The notes beneath the pieces are model-generated. The model saw only the letters and a list, made by a program, of their open reading frames with translations, ran no database searches and was not told the origin of the DNA. A program made the position numbers and the translations under genes. From Saccharopolyspora shandongensis (lineage in GTDB: Bacteria; Actinomycetota; Actinomycetes; Mycobacteriales; Pseudonocardiaceae), in assembly GCF_900106995.1 (NCBI RefSeq), contig NZ_FNOK01000036.1:35648-99647 (forward strand): a stretch of 64,000 bases of DNA, written 5' to 3'. This document shows positions 35,149 to 45,867 of the stretch, one piece after another. The first letter of the stretch is position 1, and each line of letters starts with the position of its first letter.

Positions 35149-35211
35149 CCGAACCAAGGGGGCGAAACCGCCGCCGCGACGCTCGACGGTGCGGTGCGGG
35201 AGTCGCCGCAA

Positions 35212-35271
35212 GCGGCGCAGGCGCTTAGCCCACCCCCGTGCACCGCTACGCAAAACGAGCCTGGAAAACCG
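35212..35271 (-). repeat. Dispersed intergenic repeat, copy 3
   Basis: Read on the minus strand it has TTTTCCAGGCTCGT, then TGCGTAGCGGTGC and GGGTGGGCTAAGCGCCTGCG, matching copies 1 and 2 with a few changes. It lies between two convergent genes and beside a terminator. Confidence 0.68.
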
Positions 35272-35284
35272 TCTGGACACGGAT

Positions 35285-35324
35285 CGGCCCCGGGGACCGG
35301 CCGAGAGGCCGGTGTCCGGGGCCG
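35285..35324. terminator. Bidirectional hairpin terminator
   Basis: CGGCCCCGG-ACCGGCC pairs with GGCCGGT-CCGGGGCCG around GAGA. It separates the convergent ABC permease and citrate synthase genes. Confidence 0.7.
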
Positions 35325-35370
35325 CACGTTGGTCGGTCGCGTCGGCGACCGACTGGATTCAGGTTTCGAT

Positions 35371-36675
<1,305 letters not shown>

Positions 36676-37061
36676 TCGGGAACCTCTCGCGCTCGTCGGG
36701 GTGCGTGTCGAGGCGACCGCGATTGCCCAGCCAAGCGGCAGGGCTGCTATGTCGCCCGCGCGCCGGTCGGGGTGTCCGAACCGCCGCAGCACCACCCCGT
36801 TGGGGTCCTGTCAGTAGTCACGCTAGACCGCAGGGGGGCCCTAGCGCAGCAATCGCGTTTCGGCTTTTTGGCAGGTGGGACCACGATCACATCACATCGG
36901 GGCGCTTCCGGCGGAAAATTTTCGACGCTCCGAAGCCGAACGAGCAGTTCATCGTGACCAACTGGCCCATCCGATCGGGCTAACCCGATCTCGGCCGGTC
37001 GGCCTCGCGCGGTTTACCTCACAAGGTGTCCTCGCGCACGTCAGAGGCGGTTCGCCGGCCG
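36676..37061. other. Promoter region of gltA
   Basis: These 386 bases hold the gltA leader. There is a relatively AT-rich spot near 36855-36925 and a small hairpin GATCGGG/CCCGATC at 36973-36990 close to the end of the kinase gene. No reading frame is supported. Confidence 0.45.
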
Positions 37062-37988
37062 TCAGGCCAACTCGGCGGCCCACGGCGGCTCGGCACCCGG
37101 TCGGGAGACGGTGACCGCAGCGGCGGCCGCGGCGAACCGCAGCGCCTGCGCCCACTGCTCGCGGTCGAGCGCGCGGACGGCGCCCGCCGACAACGCGTCG
37201 TTGCGGTGCAGCCACGCGAGCAGGGCGGCTTGCACGGTGTCGCCCGCGCCGATGGTGTCGGCGACCTCGGCCCGCACGCCCGGCACCGACACCTCGCCGT
37301 CGCCGGTCACCACCGTCAGCCCGTCGGCTCCCCTGGTCAGCACCACCGCCGCCGGGCCGCCGCGCTGCCACTCGCGGGCCGCGGCGAGCACGTCCCCGCC
37401 GCCCGCGAGCCATTCGGCGTCGTCGTCCGAGACCTTCAGCAGCCCCACCGACGGCAGCCAGGAGGCGAACCGCGCGCGGTAGGCGTCGGCGTCGGCGATC
37501 AGGTCGGCGCGGATGTTCGGGTCCAGCGCGATGAACCGGCCGCGCGCGGCCTCCCGGAACAGCACCTCCTCGTACACCGAGGCGCCGGGTTCGAGCACCA
37601 TGCCGAGGGTGCCCAGGCAGAGCGCGGTGGCCTGCTCGGGCAGCGGCCGGTCCTCGACGAAGCGGGCGGCGGTGCCTTCGGTGTGGAAGCTGTAGCGGGC
37701 CGAACCGTCCTCGGCCAGCCCGACCACGGCCAGCGTCGTCGGCTCCGGACCGCGCTGCACCAGGTCGACGTCCACGTCGGAGGACCGCAGCCGTTCGAGG
37801 AGCTTGTCGCCGAACTGGTCCGTGGACAGCCGGGCGAAGAAGGCGGCCGGAACCCCGAGCCGCCCCAGCGCGATCGCGACGTTGTACGGACCCCCGCCGA
37901 GGAGCGGGTGCAGCGGTCCGAGTTCGCCGTCGGCCGTGGACGGGTCCGGAACGAGGTCGACGAGGGCCTCACCGCCGATGACGATCAC
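37062..37988 (-). CDS. PfkB family carbohydrate kinase
   Basis: A 308-residue sugar kinase. It starts VIVIGGEALVDLVP, has the sugar-binding GGGPYNVAIALGRLG near residue 33 and the ATP/catalytic motif DTIGAGDTVQAALLAW near residue 255, with Asp as base. The fructokinase subgroup is the closest match by pattern. It phosphorylates a hexose or pentose with ATP. GTG start with GGAGG four bases before; it overlaps the stop of the upstream TetR gene (GTGA), so the two are co-transcribed. Confidence 0.87.
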   Translation of the reverse strand: MIVIGGEALVDLVPDPSTADGELGPLHPLLGGGPYNVAIALGRLGVPAAFFARLSTDQFGDKLLERLRSSDVDVDLVQRGPEPTTLAVVGLAEDGSARYSFHTEGTAARFVEDRPLPEQATALCLGTLGMVLEPGASVYEEVLFREAARGRFIALDPNIRADLIADADAYRARFASWLPSVGLLKVSDDDAEWLAGGGDVLAAAREWQRGGPAAVVLTRGADGLTVVTGDGEVSVPGVRAEVADTIGAGDTVQAALLAWLHRNDALSAGAVRALDREQWAQALRFAAAAAAVTVSRPGAEPPWAAELA

Positions 37989-38593
37989 TTTTCCTCCACT
38001 GTGTACTGGGCGATCAGCCCGCCGAGCAGGAACTGCGACAACGCCTCGAAGGCCGCCGCGTCGGACAGGCCGGTGCGCTCGCCGATCTCGCCGCGCTGGA
38101 TGCCGACGATGGTCAGCCCGACCATCTCGCCGACGAACGCGGCGTGCACTTCCCGGAACACGCCCTGCCGCACGCCCTCGCCGATGAAGCCGCGGAGCCG
38201 GTCCGCGGCGGCGTGCGCGTTGGCCTCGTAGGTGGTGCGGGTCGCGATGTTGGCGGCCATGTCGTCGATGAACTCGCGGGACGCCGGGCGCAGCGCCTCG
38301 GCCGCGGCATCCAGGTACGCCCGCACCTTCTCCCGCACGTCGTCGGCCGCCGCGACCCGCTGCTCGACCTGCTGCGTGGCGCTCTTGAAGTAGTGGGCGA
38401 CGACGCGGACGGCGAGCTGCTCCTTGCTGCCCGCCAGCGTGTACAGCGTCGACTTGGAGCAGTGCAGCCGGGCGGCGAGATCGTCCAGGGTGAAGTGCGC
38501 GAACCCCTCCGCGAGGAACAGGTCGCGCAGCCGGTCCAGCAGCTGGGCCCGCCGCGCGTTCACCGGCCGGCGACGGCCTTCGGAGGTGGTCAT
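37985..38593 (-). CDS. TetR family regulator
   Basis: A 202-residue regulator. The helix-turn-helix spans RRAQLLDRLRDLFLAEGFAHFTLDDLAARLHCSKSTLYTLAGSKEQL near residues 12-58. The C-terminal domain is helical, with EFIDDMAANIATR. It is divergent from an acyl-CoA dehydrogenase gene, with CAGTACTG palindromes between, so that gene is the likely target. ATG at 38593 is chosen over an upstream ATG that would run through the operators. Confidence 0.82.
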   Translation of the reverse strand: MTTSEGRRRPVNARRAQLLDRLRDLFLAEGFAHFTLDDLAARLHCSKSTLYTLAGSKEQLAVRVVAHYFKSATQQVEQRVAAADDVREKVRAYLDAAAEALRPASREFIDDMAANIATRTTYEANAHAAADRLRGFIGEGVRQGVFREVHAAFVGEMVGLTIVGIQRGEIGERTGLSDAAAFEALSQFLLGGLIAQYTVEEK

Positions 38594-38650
38594 CGGACGA
38601 AGCCTGCCACAGCACCCTCGAATGGTTGCGCGGATTCCTACTGGTGAGAC

Positions 38651-38694
38651 TTCCACAGTACTGGAAGACGTCCTACAGTACTGCCATCAGTACT
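38651..38694. promoter_or_regulatory. CAGTACTG operator cluster
   Basis: The palindrome CAGTACTG occurs at 38656-38663 and 38676-38683, and CAGTACT at 38688-38694. The first lies within a larger dyad (CTTCCA...TGGAAG). The cluster is between the divergent TetR and acyl-CoA dehydrogenase genes. Confidence 0.7.
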
Positions 38695-38734
38695 ACCGGC
38701 AGCTGTCACACTGGCACCAGGAGCGCGATCCGCC

Positions 38735-39880
38735 ATGCCCGTCCCACGTCTGCTTCCCACCGCAGAAGCCACCGACCTGCTCGCGCTGACCCGCGAGATC
38801 GCCCGCGATGAGCTCGCCCCGCGCGCGGCGGGCGACGAGGCCGCGGAGAAGTTCCCGCGCGACGCCTTCCGACTGCTCGGCCAGGCGGGTTTCCTCGGCC
38901 TGCCCTACCAGGAGGAACACGGCGGCGGGGCCCAGCCGTACGAGGTGTACCTGCAGGTGCTCGAAGAGCTCAGCAGCGCCTGGATGACCGTCGGCGTCGG
39001 CCTGTCGGTGCACACCATGAGCTGCTTCCCGCTGGCCCACTTCGGCAGCGCGGAGCAGCGCTCCCGCTGGCTGCCGGAGATGATCGGCGGCGAACTGCTC
39101 GGCGCGTACGCGCTGTCCGAACCGCACGCCGGCTCCGACGCGGCGGCGCTGAGCACGCGGGCCGCGCGGCAGGACGACTCGTACGCCGTCAACGGGGCCA
39201 AGGCCTGGATCACCCACGGCGGCGTGGCGGACTTCTACACGCTCATGGCCCGGACCTCGGACGACGGGCCGCGCGGCATCAGCTGCCTGCTCGTCGACGG
39301 CGGCACGGCGGGGCTTTCCGCCGGCCCGCCCGAGCACAAGATGGGGCTCACCGGCTCGCCGACCACGCCGCTGTACTTCGAGGACGCGCGGGTGCCCGCG
39401 GAACGGCTCATCGGGGCCGAGGGCGACGGCCTGAAGATCGCGCTGTCGGCGCTGGACTCCGGCCGCCTCGGCATCGCGGCCTGCGCGGTCGGGCTGGCGC
39501 AGGCCGCGCTGGACCTCGCGGTGGACTACGCGAAGCAGCGGCAGCAGTTCGGGCGGCCGATCATCGAGTTCCAGGGCCTGGAGTTCCTGCTCGCCGACAT
39601 GGCCGCGGCCGTGCACTCGGCCCGGGCGACCTACCTCGACGGCGCGCGACGCCGGGACGCCGGGCTGCCGTTCGGGCAGCAGGCGTCGGTGGCGAAGCTC
39701 GTCGCGACGGACGCGGCGATGAAGGTGACCACCGACGCCGTCCAGGTGCTCGGCGGCGCGGGCTACACCCGCGACTTCCCGGCGGAGCGCTACATGCGCG
39801 AGGCGAAGGTCCTGCAGATCTTCGAGGGCACCAACCAGATCCAGCGCATGCTCATCGCCCGCCACCTCGCGAAGCACTGA
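38735..39880 (+). CDS. Acyl-CoA dehydrogenase
   Basis: A 381-residue flavoenzyme that forms the trans-2 double bond of an acyl-CoA. Family marks: GAYALSEPHAGSDAAAL and VNGAKAWITHGG (FAD and substrate region), RQQFGRPIIEFQGLEFLLADM and the C-terminal catalytic-base motif LQIFEGTNQIQRM. The chain-length class is unclear; the base Glu in the EGTNQ position fits short- or branched-chain enzymes. Regulated, by inference, by the divergent TetR. Confidence 0.9.
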   Translation: MPVPRLLPTAEATDLLALTREIARDELAPRAAGDEAAEKFPRDAFRLLGQAGFLGLPYQEEHGGGAQPYEVYLQVLEELSSAWMTVGVGLSVHTMSCFPLAHFGSAEQRSRWLPEMIGGELLGAYALSEPHAGSDAAALSTRAARQDDSYAVNGAKAWITHGGVADFYTLMARTSDDGPRGISCLLVDGGTAGLSAGPPEHKMGLTGSPTTPLYFEDARVPAERLIGAEGDGLKIALSALDSGRLGIAACAVGLAQAALDLAVDYAKQRQQFGRPIIEFQGLEFLLADMAAAVHSARATYLDGARRRDAGLPFGQQASVAKLVATDAAMKVTTDAVQVLGGAGYTRDFPAERYMREAKVLQIFEGTNQIQRMLIARHLAKH

Positions 39881-39980
39881 CCCCATCCGCAATTCCCGGT
39901 GAATCGCGGCAGTCCTCCACAACCTCCGGCATGTCCTGCCCCGACCCACCGGAGGTCCGCGGAGGAACCCGGGAGGACGG

Positions 39981-40901
39981 TCAGAAGGGCTTGAGGCCCC
40001 AGTGGCCGATCCAGTCCTCGCCCGGTTGCAGGACCAGGAGGTCCACCCCGGAGTTCAGGGCGTCCGGCGGGCAGGTCATCGGCTCGATCGCGATCGCCCT
40101 GCCCCGCCCCGGGAATTCGCCCGCCGTGTAGACCTGGACCCACTTGAACACCGGGTCGGCCCACAGCTGCACGCCGCGCCCGTTCGGATCGGTGAGGCTG
40201 TGGCGCACGAGGCCGTCGCCCGGCGCCGGGGTCGCGCCGCCGAAGGCGGTGTCCAGCAGCACCCCGGCCAGCCGGCGCCCGGTGCGGAAATCCACCTCGT
40301 CGCCCTGCAGGCCCCGCGGCGGCCGCACCGGGAGCAACCGGTCGGCGTCCACCGGCAGCACCGTCGCCGCCGCCAGCCGGAGCGTGCAGTCGTCGGTCTC
40401 GGCGTTGCCCGCGCGCGGATACGGGTGCACGCCGACCCCGAACGGAACCGCCCGCGCCCCGAGGTTCTCCACGGTGTGCGTGACGGTCAGGCCGTCTTCG
40501 TCCAGGGCGTAGCCGATGGACGTCAGCAGCGGTACCGGCCAGCCCGGCTGCGCGGGCACCATCGCGTGCAGGACCACTGTGGACTCGGCGTGCTCGACGA
40601 GGGTCCACGCGGTGTGCCGCAACAGGCCGTGGATCGCGTTCTGCCGCGCGGGCTCGGTCAGCGCCAGCTGCTGAGGCTCCCCGTCGAACAGCCAGCGGCC
40701 CCCGGCTACCCGGTTCGGCCACGGCACCAGGACGCCGCCCGCGCCACCCGGCGGCAGCCGGTCCGCGTCGAAGGATTCCGCGTACGGCACCCCGTCGACC
40801 TCGAAAACCCGAAGCGCCGCACCGACTTCGGTGACCACGGCTCGCGCGGCGCCGGAAGTGATCTCGAACTGCCGCCCGGTGGCGGGAACAGGCTCGTGCA
40901 C
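39981..40901 (-). CDS. Aldose 1-epimerase family protein
   Basis: A 306-residue mutarotase-fold enzyme. Catalytic-type residues: His in ARQNAIHGLLR, His in GVGVHPYPR and Glu in IAIEPMTCPPDALNSG. It interconverts anomers of a hexose or acts on a phosphorylated sugar. It is not in an obvious sugar operon; the PfkB kinase is 2 kb away on the same strand, beyond a divergent gene. GTG at 40901 fits the family start; there is no strong ribosome site, and an ATG two bases further lies in another frame. Confidence 0.82.
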   Translation of the reverse strand: MHEPVPATGRQFEITSGAARAVVTEVGAALRVFEVDGVPYAESFDADRLPPGGAGGVLVPWPNRVAGGRWLFDGEPQQLALTEPARQNAIHGLLRHTAWTLVEHAESTVVLHAMVPAQPGWPVPLLTSIGYALDEDGLTVTHTVENLGARAVPFGVGVHPYPRAGNAETDDCTLRLAAATVLPVDADRLLPVRPPRGLQGDEVDFRTGRRLAGVLLDTAFGGATPAPGDGLVRHSLTDPNGRGVQLWADPVFKWVQVYTAGEFPGRGRAIAIEPMTCPPDALNSGVDLLVLQPGEDWIGHWGLKPF

Positions 40902-40922
40902 ATCGCCACTGTAGAAGCAGAA

Positions 40923-40957
40923 AGCCCTCCGAGCCGACGGAATCGGCTCGGAGGGCT
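40923..40957 (-). terminator. Terminator of the APC permease gene
   Basis: A 15-bp perfect stem (AGCCCTCCGAGCCGA with its complement) around a five-base loop, 13 bases after the permease stop, followed on the minus strand by TT. Confidence 0.72.
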
Positions 40958-40969
40958 CTCCGGTGCGAC

Positions 40970-42373
40970 TTACTTGCCCAGGTTCGCGGCGTCGAACTTC
41001 TGCTGGCGACCGCCGATGAAGAAGTTGACCGCCCAGAAGATCACGCCGACGCCCAGCAGGATGCCGGCGATGATGTACTCCGTGCCCGGCCGGCCGGACA
41101 GCGGGCTGGCGAAGAACGCGCAGGTCAGCGCACCCAGCACCGGCACCCAGGTGGGCGCCTTGAAGTGCTTGTGCTCGACCTTGTCCTTGCGCAGCACCAG
41201 CACCGCCACGTTGACCACCGCGAACACCACGAGCAACAGCAGCGAGGTGGTGCTGCCCAGGTCGGAGATCTTCAGCGAGCTCACCAGGGCCACCGCGATG
41301 ATGCTGGTGAACACGATCGCCACCCACGGCGTGCGCCGCGTGCGGTGCACCAGCCCGAACTGCTTCGGGATGATGCGCTCCTGCGACATGCCGTAGACCA
41401 GGCGGCTGGCCATCAGCATGTTGATCAGCGCCGTGTTGGTCACCGCGAACAGCGCGATCAGCGAGAACAGCAGCGGCGGGAACCACGGCGCCGCGGCCTT
41501 CACGACCAGCAGCAGCGGCCCGTCGGACTCCGCCAGCGTGTCGGTCGGCACCAGCGTCGAGGTGATCAGCGCGATCAACAGGTAGATCGAAGCGGTGATG
41601 ACCATGCCCAGCAGCAGCGCGCGCGGGAAGGTCTTGGCCGGGTCGCGGGTCTCCTCGGCCATGTTCACCGAGTCCTCGAAGCCCACCATCGCGAAGAACG
41701 CCAGCGCGGTCGCCGAGGTGACCGCCAGCAGCGGCGAGGTGCCGGCGTTGAACTCCAGCAGCCGGCCGGGGTCCGGATCGACGTCGGGGCTGTGCGTCCC
41801 GGAGATCAGCGCGACGAGGCCGAAGACGATCACGATCGCCAATCCGGTGAGCTCGATGCAGGTCAGCACCACGTTCATCTTCACCGACTCGCCGACGCCG
41901 CGGAAGTTGATCGCGCCCAGCAGGAGCAGGAAGCCGATCGCCACGAGCCAGGCCCACGAGGAGACGCCGTCGCCGACGATCGCCTCCAGGTAGTCACCGC
42001 TGAAAGCCTGCGCGGCCGACGCGGCGGAGGTGATGCCCGAGCACATCACCGCGAACGCGATGATGAAGGTCAGGAAGTGCACCCCGAACGCCTTGTGCAC
42101 GTACAGCGGCGCACCGCCCGCCTTCGGGTACTTCCCGACGAGCTCCAGATAGCTGAACGCGGTCAGGAAGGCGACCACGAAGGCGACCAGGAACGGAACC
42201 CACAGAGCCCCGCCCACCTTGCCGGCGACCTTGCCGGTCAGCGAGTAGATCGTGGTGCCGAGGATGTCTCCGACCACGAAGAAGAGCAGCAGTTTCGGGC
42301 CCATCACCTTCTTGAGGCCAGGCTCCTGCGCACCGCCGGGCGCGTCGTCGTTCACGGTCGTCTCGTTGGCCAT
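40970..42373 (-). CDS. APC superfamily amino acid permease
   Basis: A 467-residue transporter with about twelve helices. Marks of the APC family: FFVVGDILGTTIYSLTG in helix one (unwound-helix G-x-x-x-G-type site), GKYPKAGGAPLYVHKAFG, and FFAMVGFEDSVNMAEETRDPAKTFPRALLLG in helix six to seven, then NTALINMLMASRLVYGMSQER. It imports an amino acid or amine with protons. ATG at 42373 follows the usual soluble leader of about 30 residues. The substrate cannot be told from sequence. Confidence 0.87.
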   Translation of the reverse strand: MANETTVNDDAPGGAQEPGLKKVMGPKLLLFFVVGDILGTTIYSLTGKVAGKVGGALWVPFLVAFVVAFLTAFSYLELVGKYPKAGGAPLYVHKAFGVHFLTFIIAFAVMCSGITSAASAAQAFSGDYLEAIVGDGVSSWAWLVAIGFLLLLGAINFRGVGESVKMNVVLTCIELTGLAIVIVFGLVALISGTHSPDVDPDPGRLLEFNAGTSPLLAVTSATALAFFAMVGFEDSVNMAEETRDPAKTFPRALLLGMVITASIYLLIALITSTLVPTDTLAESDGPLLLVVKAAAPWFPPLLFSLIALFAVTNTALINMLMASRLVYGMSQERIIPKQFGLVHRTRRTPWVAIVFTSIIAVALVSSLKISDLGSTTSLLLLVVFAVVNVAVLVLRKDKVEHKHFKAPTWVPVLGALTCAFFASPLSGRPGTEYIIAGILLGVGVIFWAVNFFIGGRQQKFDAANLGK

Positions 42374-42475
42374 AGCTGAGAAGTGTGCAATGCGGTTGGT
42401 CCAGCTGTCTGCCCACCCCTGGTCGAACTGCACTGCTGCGGTCGGCCCAGGCGTGGCACCCTGCCCAGTCCGCGA

Positions 42476-43774
42476 TCACTGCTGATCGGAAACGGGGGCC
42501 CGGTAGCGCCAGAAGGCGGGCAGCAGGGCCGCCGCGATGACCGCGCCGACGACGACCAGGACGCCGCCGACCGTGACGGCCGCCGCGGTCCCGACCGCCG
42601 CACCCGCCAAGCCGTGCAGCGTGTCAGCCAGCCGCGGGCCGCCCGCGACGACGACGGTGAACACGCCCTGGATGCGGCCGCGCATCTCGTCGGTGGCCGC
42701 CGCCTGCATGATCGAACTCCGGTAGACCATGCTCACCAGGTCCGCGCCGCCGCCGAGGGCCAGGAAGAACACCGCCAGCCACAGCGAGTCCGACCAGCCG
42801 AACCCGATCACCGAGATGCCCCACGCCACGACGCCCACGGTGACGCCGACGCCGTGCCGGGCGATCCGGTGCAGCCAGCCGGAGAACACGCCGAACGCGA
42901 ACGCGCCCAGCGGGATCGCCGCGAACAGCCAGCCCAGCGCCGCCCCGCCGCCCGGCGGATCGCCGAAGGTGCGCTCCGCCATCTCCGGGAACAGCGCCCG
43001 CGGCATGCCGAACACCATCGCGATGATGTCCAGCAGGAACGACGCCAGCAGCACGGAATGCATTGCGAGGTAGCGGAATCCGTCCAGCACGGCGCGCAGC
43101 CCGGCGCGCTTCGGGGCGCCTTCCTGCGGCGGCAGCGGCGGAAGCCGGAACACCGCCCACAACGCGGCGCCCAACGCCACCGCGTCCACCAGGTACAACA
43201 CCGAAAGCCCGAGCAACGGCAGCAACACGCCGGCCAGCAGCGGCCCGATGATCGAACCGAGCTGGAACACCGTGGCCCCGAGCGCCTGCGCCGACGGCAG
43301 CAGGTGCACCGGGATCAGCCTGGCGATCGCAGCGCCGCGAGTGGGCATGTTCACGGCGAAGAACGTCTGCTGCGCGGCGAAGAGGATCAGCACCAGCCAC
43401 ACCGACTGGACGTTCGCCGCGGCCACCACCCACAGCAGCACCGCGCTGACGGCCAGCCCGCCGTTGGTGATCAGCAGCAGCTTGCGGCGGTCGACGGTGT
43501 CCGCGATCGCGCCGCCCCACAGGCCGAACACCAGCAGCGGCACCAGGCCGAAGATCCCGGCGAGGCCGACGTAGGCGGAGGAACCGGTGATGTCGTAGAG
43601 CTGCTTGGGCACCGCGACCGCGGAGAACTGCGCGCCGACGGCGGTGACGATGTTCGACAGCCACAACCGACGGTACGCCGGGTACTTCAGCGGACGGGTG
43701 TCGAGGAAGACCTTGCCCAGCAGGGACCGGAGGGATCGACGGGACGAGGTCGGGGTTCCGCTGCTGGTCTGCAC
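42476..43774 (-). CDS. MFS exporter, EntS-like
   Basis: A 432-residue transporter with about twelve helices. It begins with LKYPAYRRLWLSNIVTAVGAQFSAVAVPKQLYDITGSS, typical of the DHA3/EntS (enterobactin exporter-like) branch, and has WGGAIADTVDRRKLLLITN as motif A and MRGRIQGVFTVVVAGGPRLAD late in the protein. Members export siderophores or drugs. GTG start without clear ribosome site. No siderophore genes adjoin it, so the substrate is open. Confidence 0.83.
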   Translation of the reverse strand: MQTSSGTPTSSRRSLRSLLGKVFLDTRPLKYPAYRRLWLSNIVTAVGAQFSAVAVPKQLYDITGSSAYVGLAGIFGLVPLLVFGLWGGAIADTVDRRKLLLITNGGLAVSAVLLWVVAAANVQSVWLVLILFAAQQTFFAVNMPTRGAAIARLIPVHLLPSAQALGATVFQLGSIIGPLLAGVLLPLLGLSVLYLVDAVALGAALWAVFRLPPLPPQEGAPKRAGLRAVLDGFRYLAMHSVLLASFLLDIIAMVFGMPRALFPEMAERTFGDPPGGGAALGWLFAAIPLGAFAFGVFSGWLHRIARHGVGVTVGVVAWGISVIGFGWSDSLWLAVFFLALGGGADLVSMVYRSSIMQAAATDEMRGRIQGVFTVVVAGGPRLADTLHGLAGAAVGTAAAVTVGGVLVVVGAVIAAALLPAFWRYRAPVSDQQ

Positions 43775-43964
43775 AGATGCAAAACACTAGCGATTAGGAC
43801 GGCTAACGGCATTCTATTTTCGCCCCGTGTGACCGATGTCTAACACCCGTCGACGGAACCGGACAAAATTCGCCAGCCGCCGATACGCCGCACGAACAAC
43901 CTTCCTCACCTGCGAAAACGTCGACTTCGGAGCGAAATGCGGAATTTCGCGAGAATTCGACGAC

Positions 43965-44012
43965 CACCCGGGCGAACATCGATTTCTCGCGAAATCGCCC
44001 GCCGCCCGGGTG
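43965..44012 (-). terminator. Nested palindrome after pdxH
   Basis: CACCCGGGCG and CGCCCGGGTG enclose GATTTCTCGCGAAATC, a one-base variant of the TTTCGCGCGAAA palindrome. It lies 10 bases past the pdxH stop on the minus strand. Confidence 0.62.
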
Positions 44013-44021
44013 ACACCGGAC

Positions 44022-44675
44022 TCAGGGAGCGAGGCGCTCGACGGTCCAGAGGTCGTTGGTGCGGCGGAAGCGCAGGCGGTCGTGCAGGCGGTCCGGGCGG
44101 CCCTGCCAGAACTCCACCGACTCCGGGCGGATCCGCCAGCCGCCCCAGTGCGGCGGCACCGGCACCTTCTCGGCCTCGGCGAAGCGCCGCTCGATGCCGG
44201 TCAGCGACGCCTGCAGCGCGGCGCGGTTGGCCACCACCCGCGACTGCGGCGAAGCCCAGGCACCCAGCTGGGAACCGCGCGGGCGCTCGCCCCAGTACTC
44301 CGCGGTCTCCGCGGTCTCGACCTTCTCCACCGTGCCGCGCACGTTGACCTGGCGCTGCAGGCCCAGCCACGGGAAGGTGGCGGCGGCGACCCGGGTGGCC
44401 TTGAGGTCGTGGCTCTTGGCCGAGGTGTAGTTGGTGAAGAACACGACGCCCCGCTCGTCGAATCCCTTGCACAGCACGGTGCGCGAGGACGGGACGCCTT
44501 CGGCGTCGGCCGTGGCCAGCACCATCGCGTTCGGCTCGACCAGGTCGGCCCGCACCGCCTCGTCGAACCACAGCTGGAGCTGCTCGTGCCAGGTGGCGGC
44601 GAGCGAGGACTCGTCCAACGCCCCCGCCTCGTAGGACACGCGCATGGACGGCAGCGCGACGTTGGCCTCCGACAT
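44022..44675 (-). CDS. pdxH: Pyridoxamine 5'-phosphate oxidase
   Basis: A 217-residue FMN enzyme that oxidises pyridoxamine or pyridoxine 5'-phosphate to pyridoxal 5'-phosphate. Marks: PNAMVLATADAEGVPSSRTVLCKGFDERGVVFFTNYTSAKSHDL (FMN contacts), GSQLGAWASPQS, and the C-terminal RLHDRLRFRR followed by the closing VERLAP. ATG at 44675 is fixed by GGAGG seven bases before it. In mycobacteria and corynebacteria pdxH is commonly near citrate synthase genes, which fits here. Confidence 0.93.
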   Translation of the reverse strand: MSEANVALPSMRVSYEAGALDESSLAATWHEQLQLWFDEAVRADLVEPNAMVLATADAEGVPSSRTVLCKGFDERGVVFFTNYTSAKSHDLKATRVAAATFPWLGLQRQVNVRGTVEKVETAETAEYWGERPRGSQLGAWASPQSRVVANRAALQASLTGIERRFAEAEKVPVPPHWGGWRIRPESVEFWQGRPDRLHDRLRFRRTNDLWTVERLAP

Positions 44676-44970
44676 CCTCATTCCTCCCTGACTCGCCCGG
44701 CAGCGGCACGACTCGACTTCTCCGGCTGTTCGCCGGACGGTACGGGTTGGACCGGCCGGCGCGACACGATTGGTGGCGCCAGCCACGCGTACGACGGTAA
44801 ACGGGATCCGAACGCACGCCGAATCAGCGGTGCTTCACGATCGATTCCGCAACCGATGCAGTGATCGTTCCCACACTCGTTCGGACGCCCGCAGGCGGCG
44901 GATTCACCCGCCAGAGCCAGCCATCTCACACCTTCCGGCGAAATGCCCTTTAGCAGCTAAAACGGAACAA

Positions 44971-45867
44971 TCAGACTCGGGCCGGCCCACGGTACCGCCG
45001 GTGCAGATCCGCGGTCCACATCGCCAGGACGAACGGGAACGTGGTCGGCACCAGACCGACCGCCTCGATCGCGCCGTGCAACAAAAGCACCGCGGGCACC
45101 GCGAGGACGCACGAACGCCAACCGCGCCCGGTGCTCAGCAGCCCGACGACGACCAGGGCCGCGTTGAAGCCGTAAACCCCGGTGCTGACGTCGGGCGGCG
45201 TGATCGGCAGCAGCTCGACCGCGAGCACCGACGCGGCGGCGCCGCAGAACGCGCCGACGGCCAGCCGGAACCGCACCAGCGCCAACCCGATCAGCATCAC
45301 CACGCCCGGCAGCCAGCCGCTGACCAGGAACACCTCCGCTTCGGCGGTGAACAGGCCGAGGTAGTCGCCGTGCAGGCCGAGCACCGGCGACGGCGTCGTC
45401 GCGGCTGCGGGTGCCCAGTCGAGCCGGTGTCCCAAGTAGACGGTCAGCCAGTAGGTGAACACGAAGGGGGCGGTGCGGGCAGGGACCGTGAGGAAGGCGT
45501 CCGCGATGCGCATCAGCACCGTCGCGACGACCGCCCCCGCGGTTCCGACCAGCAACGCCAGTCCCAGCGGCTGGAAGGAGCCGACCGCTCCCAGCACCAC
45601 CAGCGTTCCGTTGAAACCGAACAGGCCCTGGCCTATTCGCTCGTGCGGTATCCGCAGCGCCGCCGCGGTCAGCACGCCCACGACGCTGCCGACGACCGCG
45701 GCCAGCCCGAGCTGCGGCCCGGCCAGCAGCAGCGCGACCACGAACAGCAGTCCGGCGGGCACGCTGTCCTGCAGGTACACCTGCGATATGCCCGTGGGCA
45801 CGGCGCGCAGCAGATGCCGCGCGCCGTGCCGCACTTCGGGCTCCGTTGCCTTCGAAGTGGTATTCAC
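44971..45867 (-). CDS. Urea transporter (UT family)
   Basis: A 298-residue membrane channel of the urea transporter family. It contains the family motif LQDSVPAGLLFVVALLL early and a repeat-like second LGLHGDYLG, with two pseudo-symmetric halves each of about five helices and the pore motif GFNGTLV and GFNAALV in the two halves. It lets urea cross the membrane for the urease encoded in the same operon. The GTG start overlaps the ureD stop (GTGA). Confidence 0.87.
   Translation of the reverse strand: MNTTSKATEPEVRHGARHLLRAVPTGISQVYLQDSVPAGLLFVVALLLAGPQLGLAAVVGSVVGVLTAAALRIPHERIGQGLFGFNGTLVVLGAVGSFQPLGLALLVGTAGAVVATVLMRIADAFLTVPARTAPFVFTYWLTVYLGHRLDWAPAAATTPSPVLGLHGDYLGLFTAEAEVFLVSGWLPGVVMLIGLALVRFRLAVGAFCGAAASVLAVELLPITPPDVSTGVYGFNAALVVVGLLSTGRGWRSCVLAVPAVLLLHGAIEAVGLVPTTFPFVLAMWTADLHRRYRGPARV

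Noticed and set aside
36676..36795. N-terminal extension of citrate synthase
   Set aside because: Not like any citrate synthase start, while AGAGG precedes ATG 36675.
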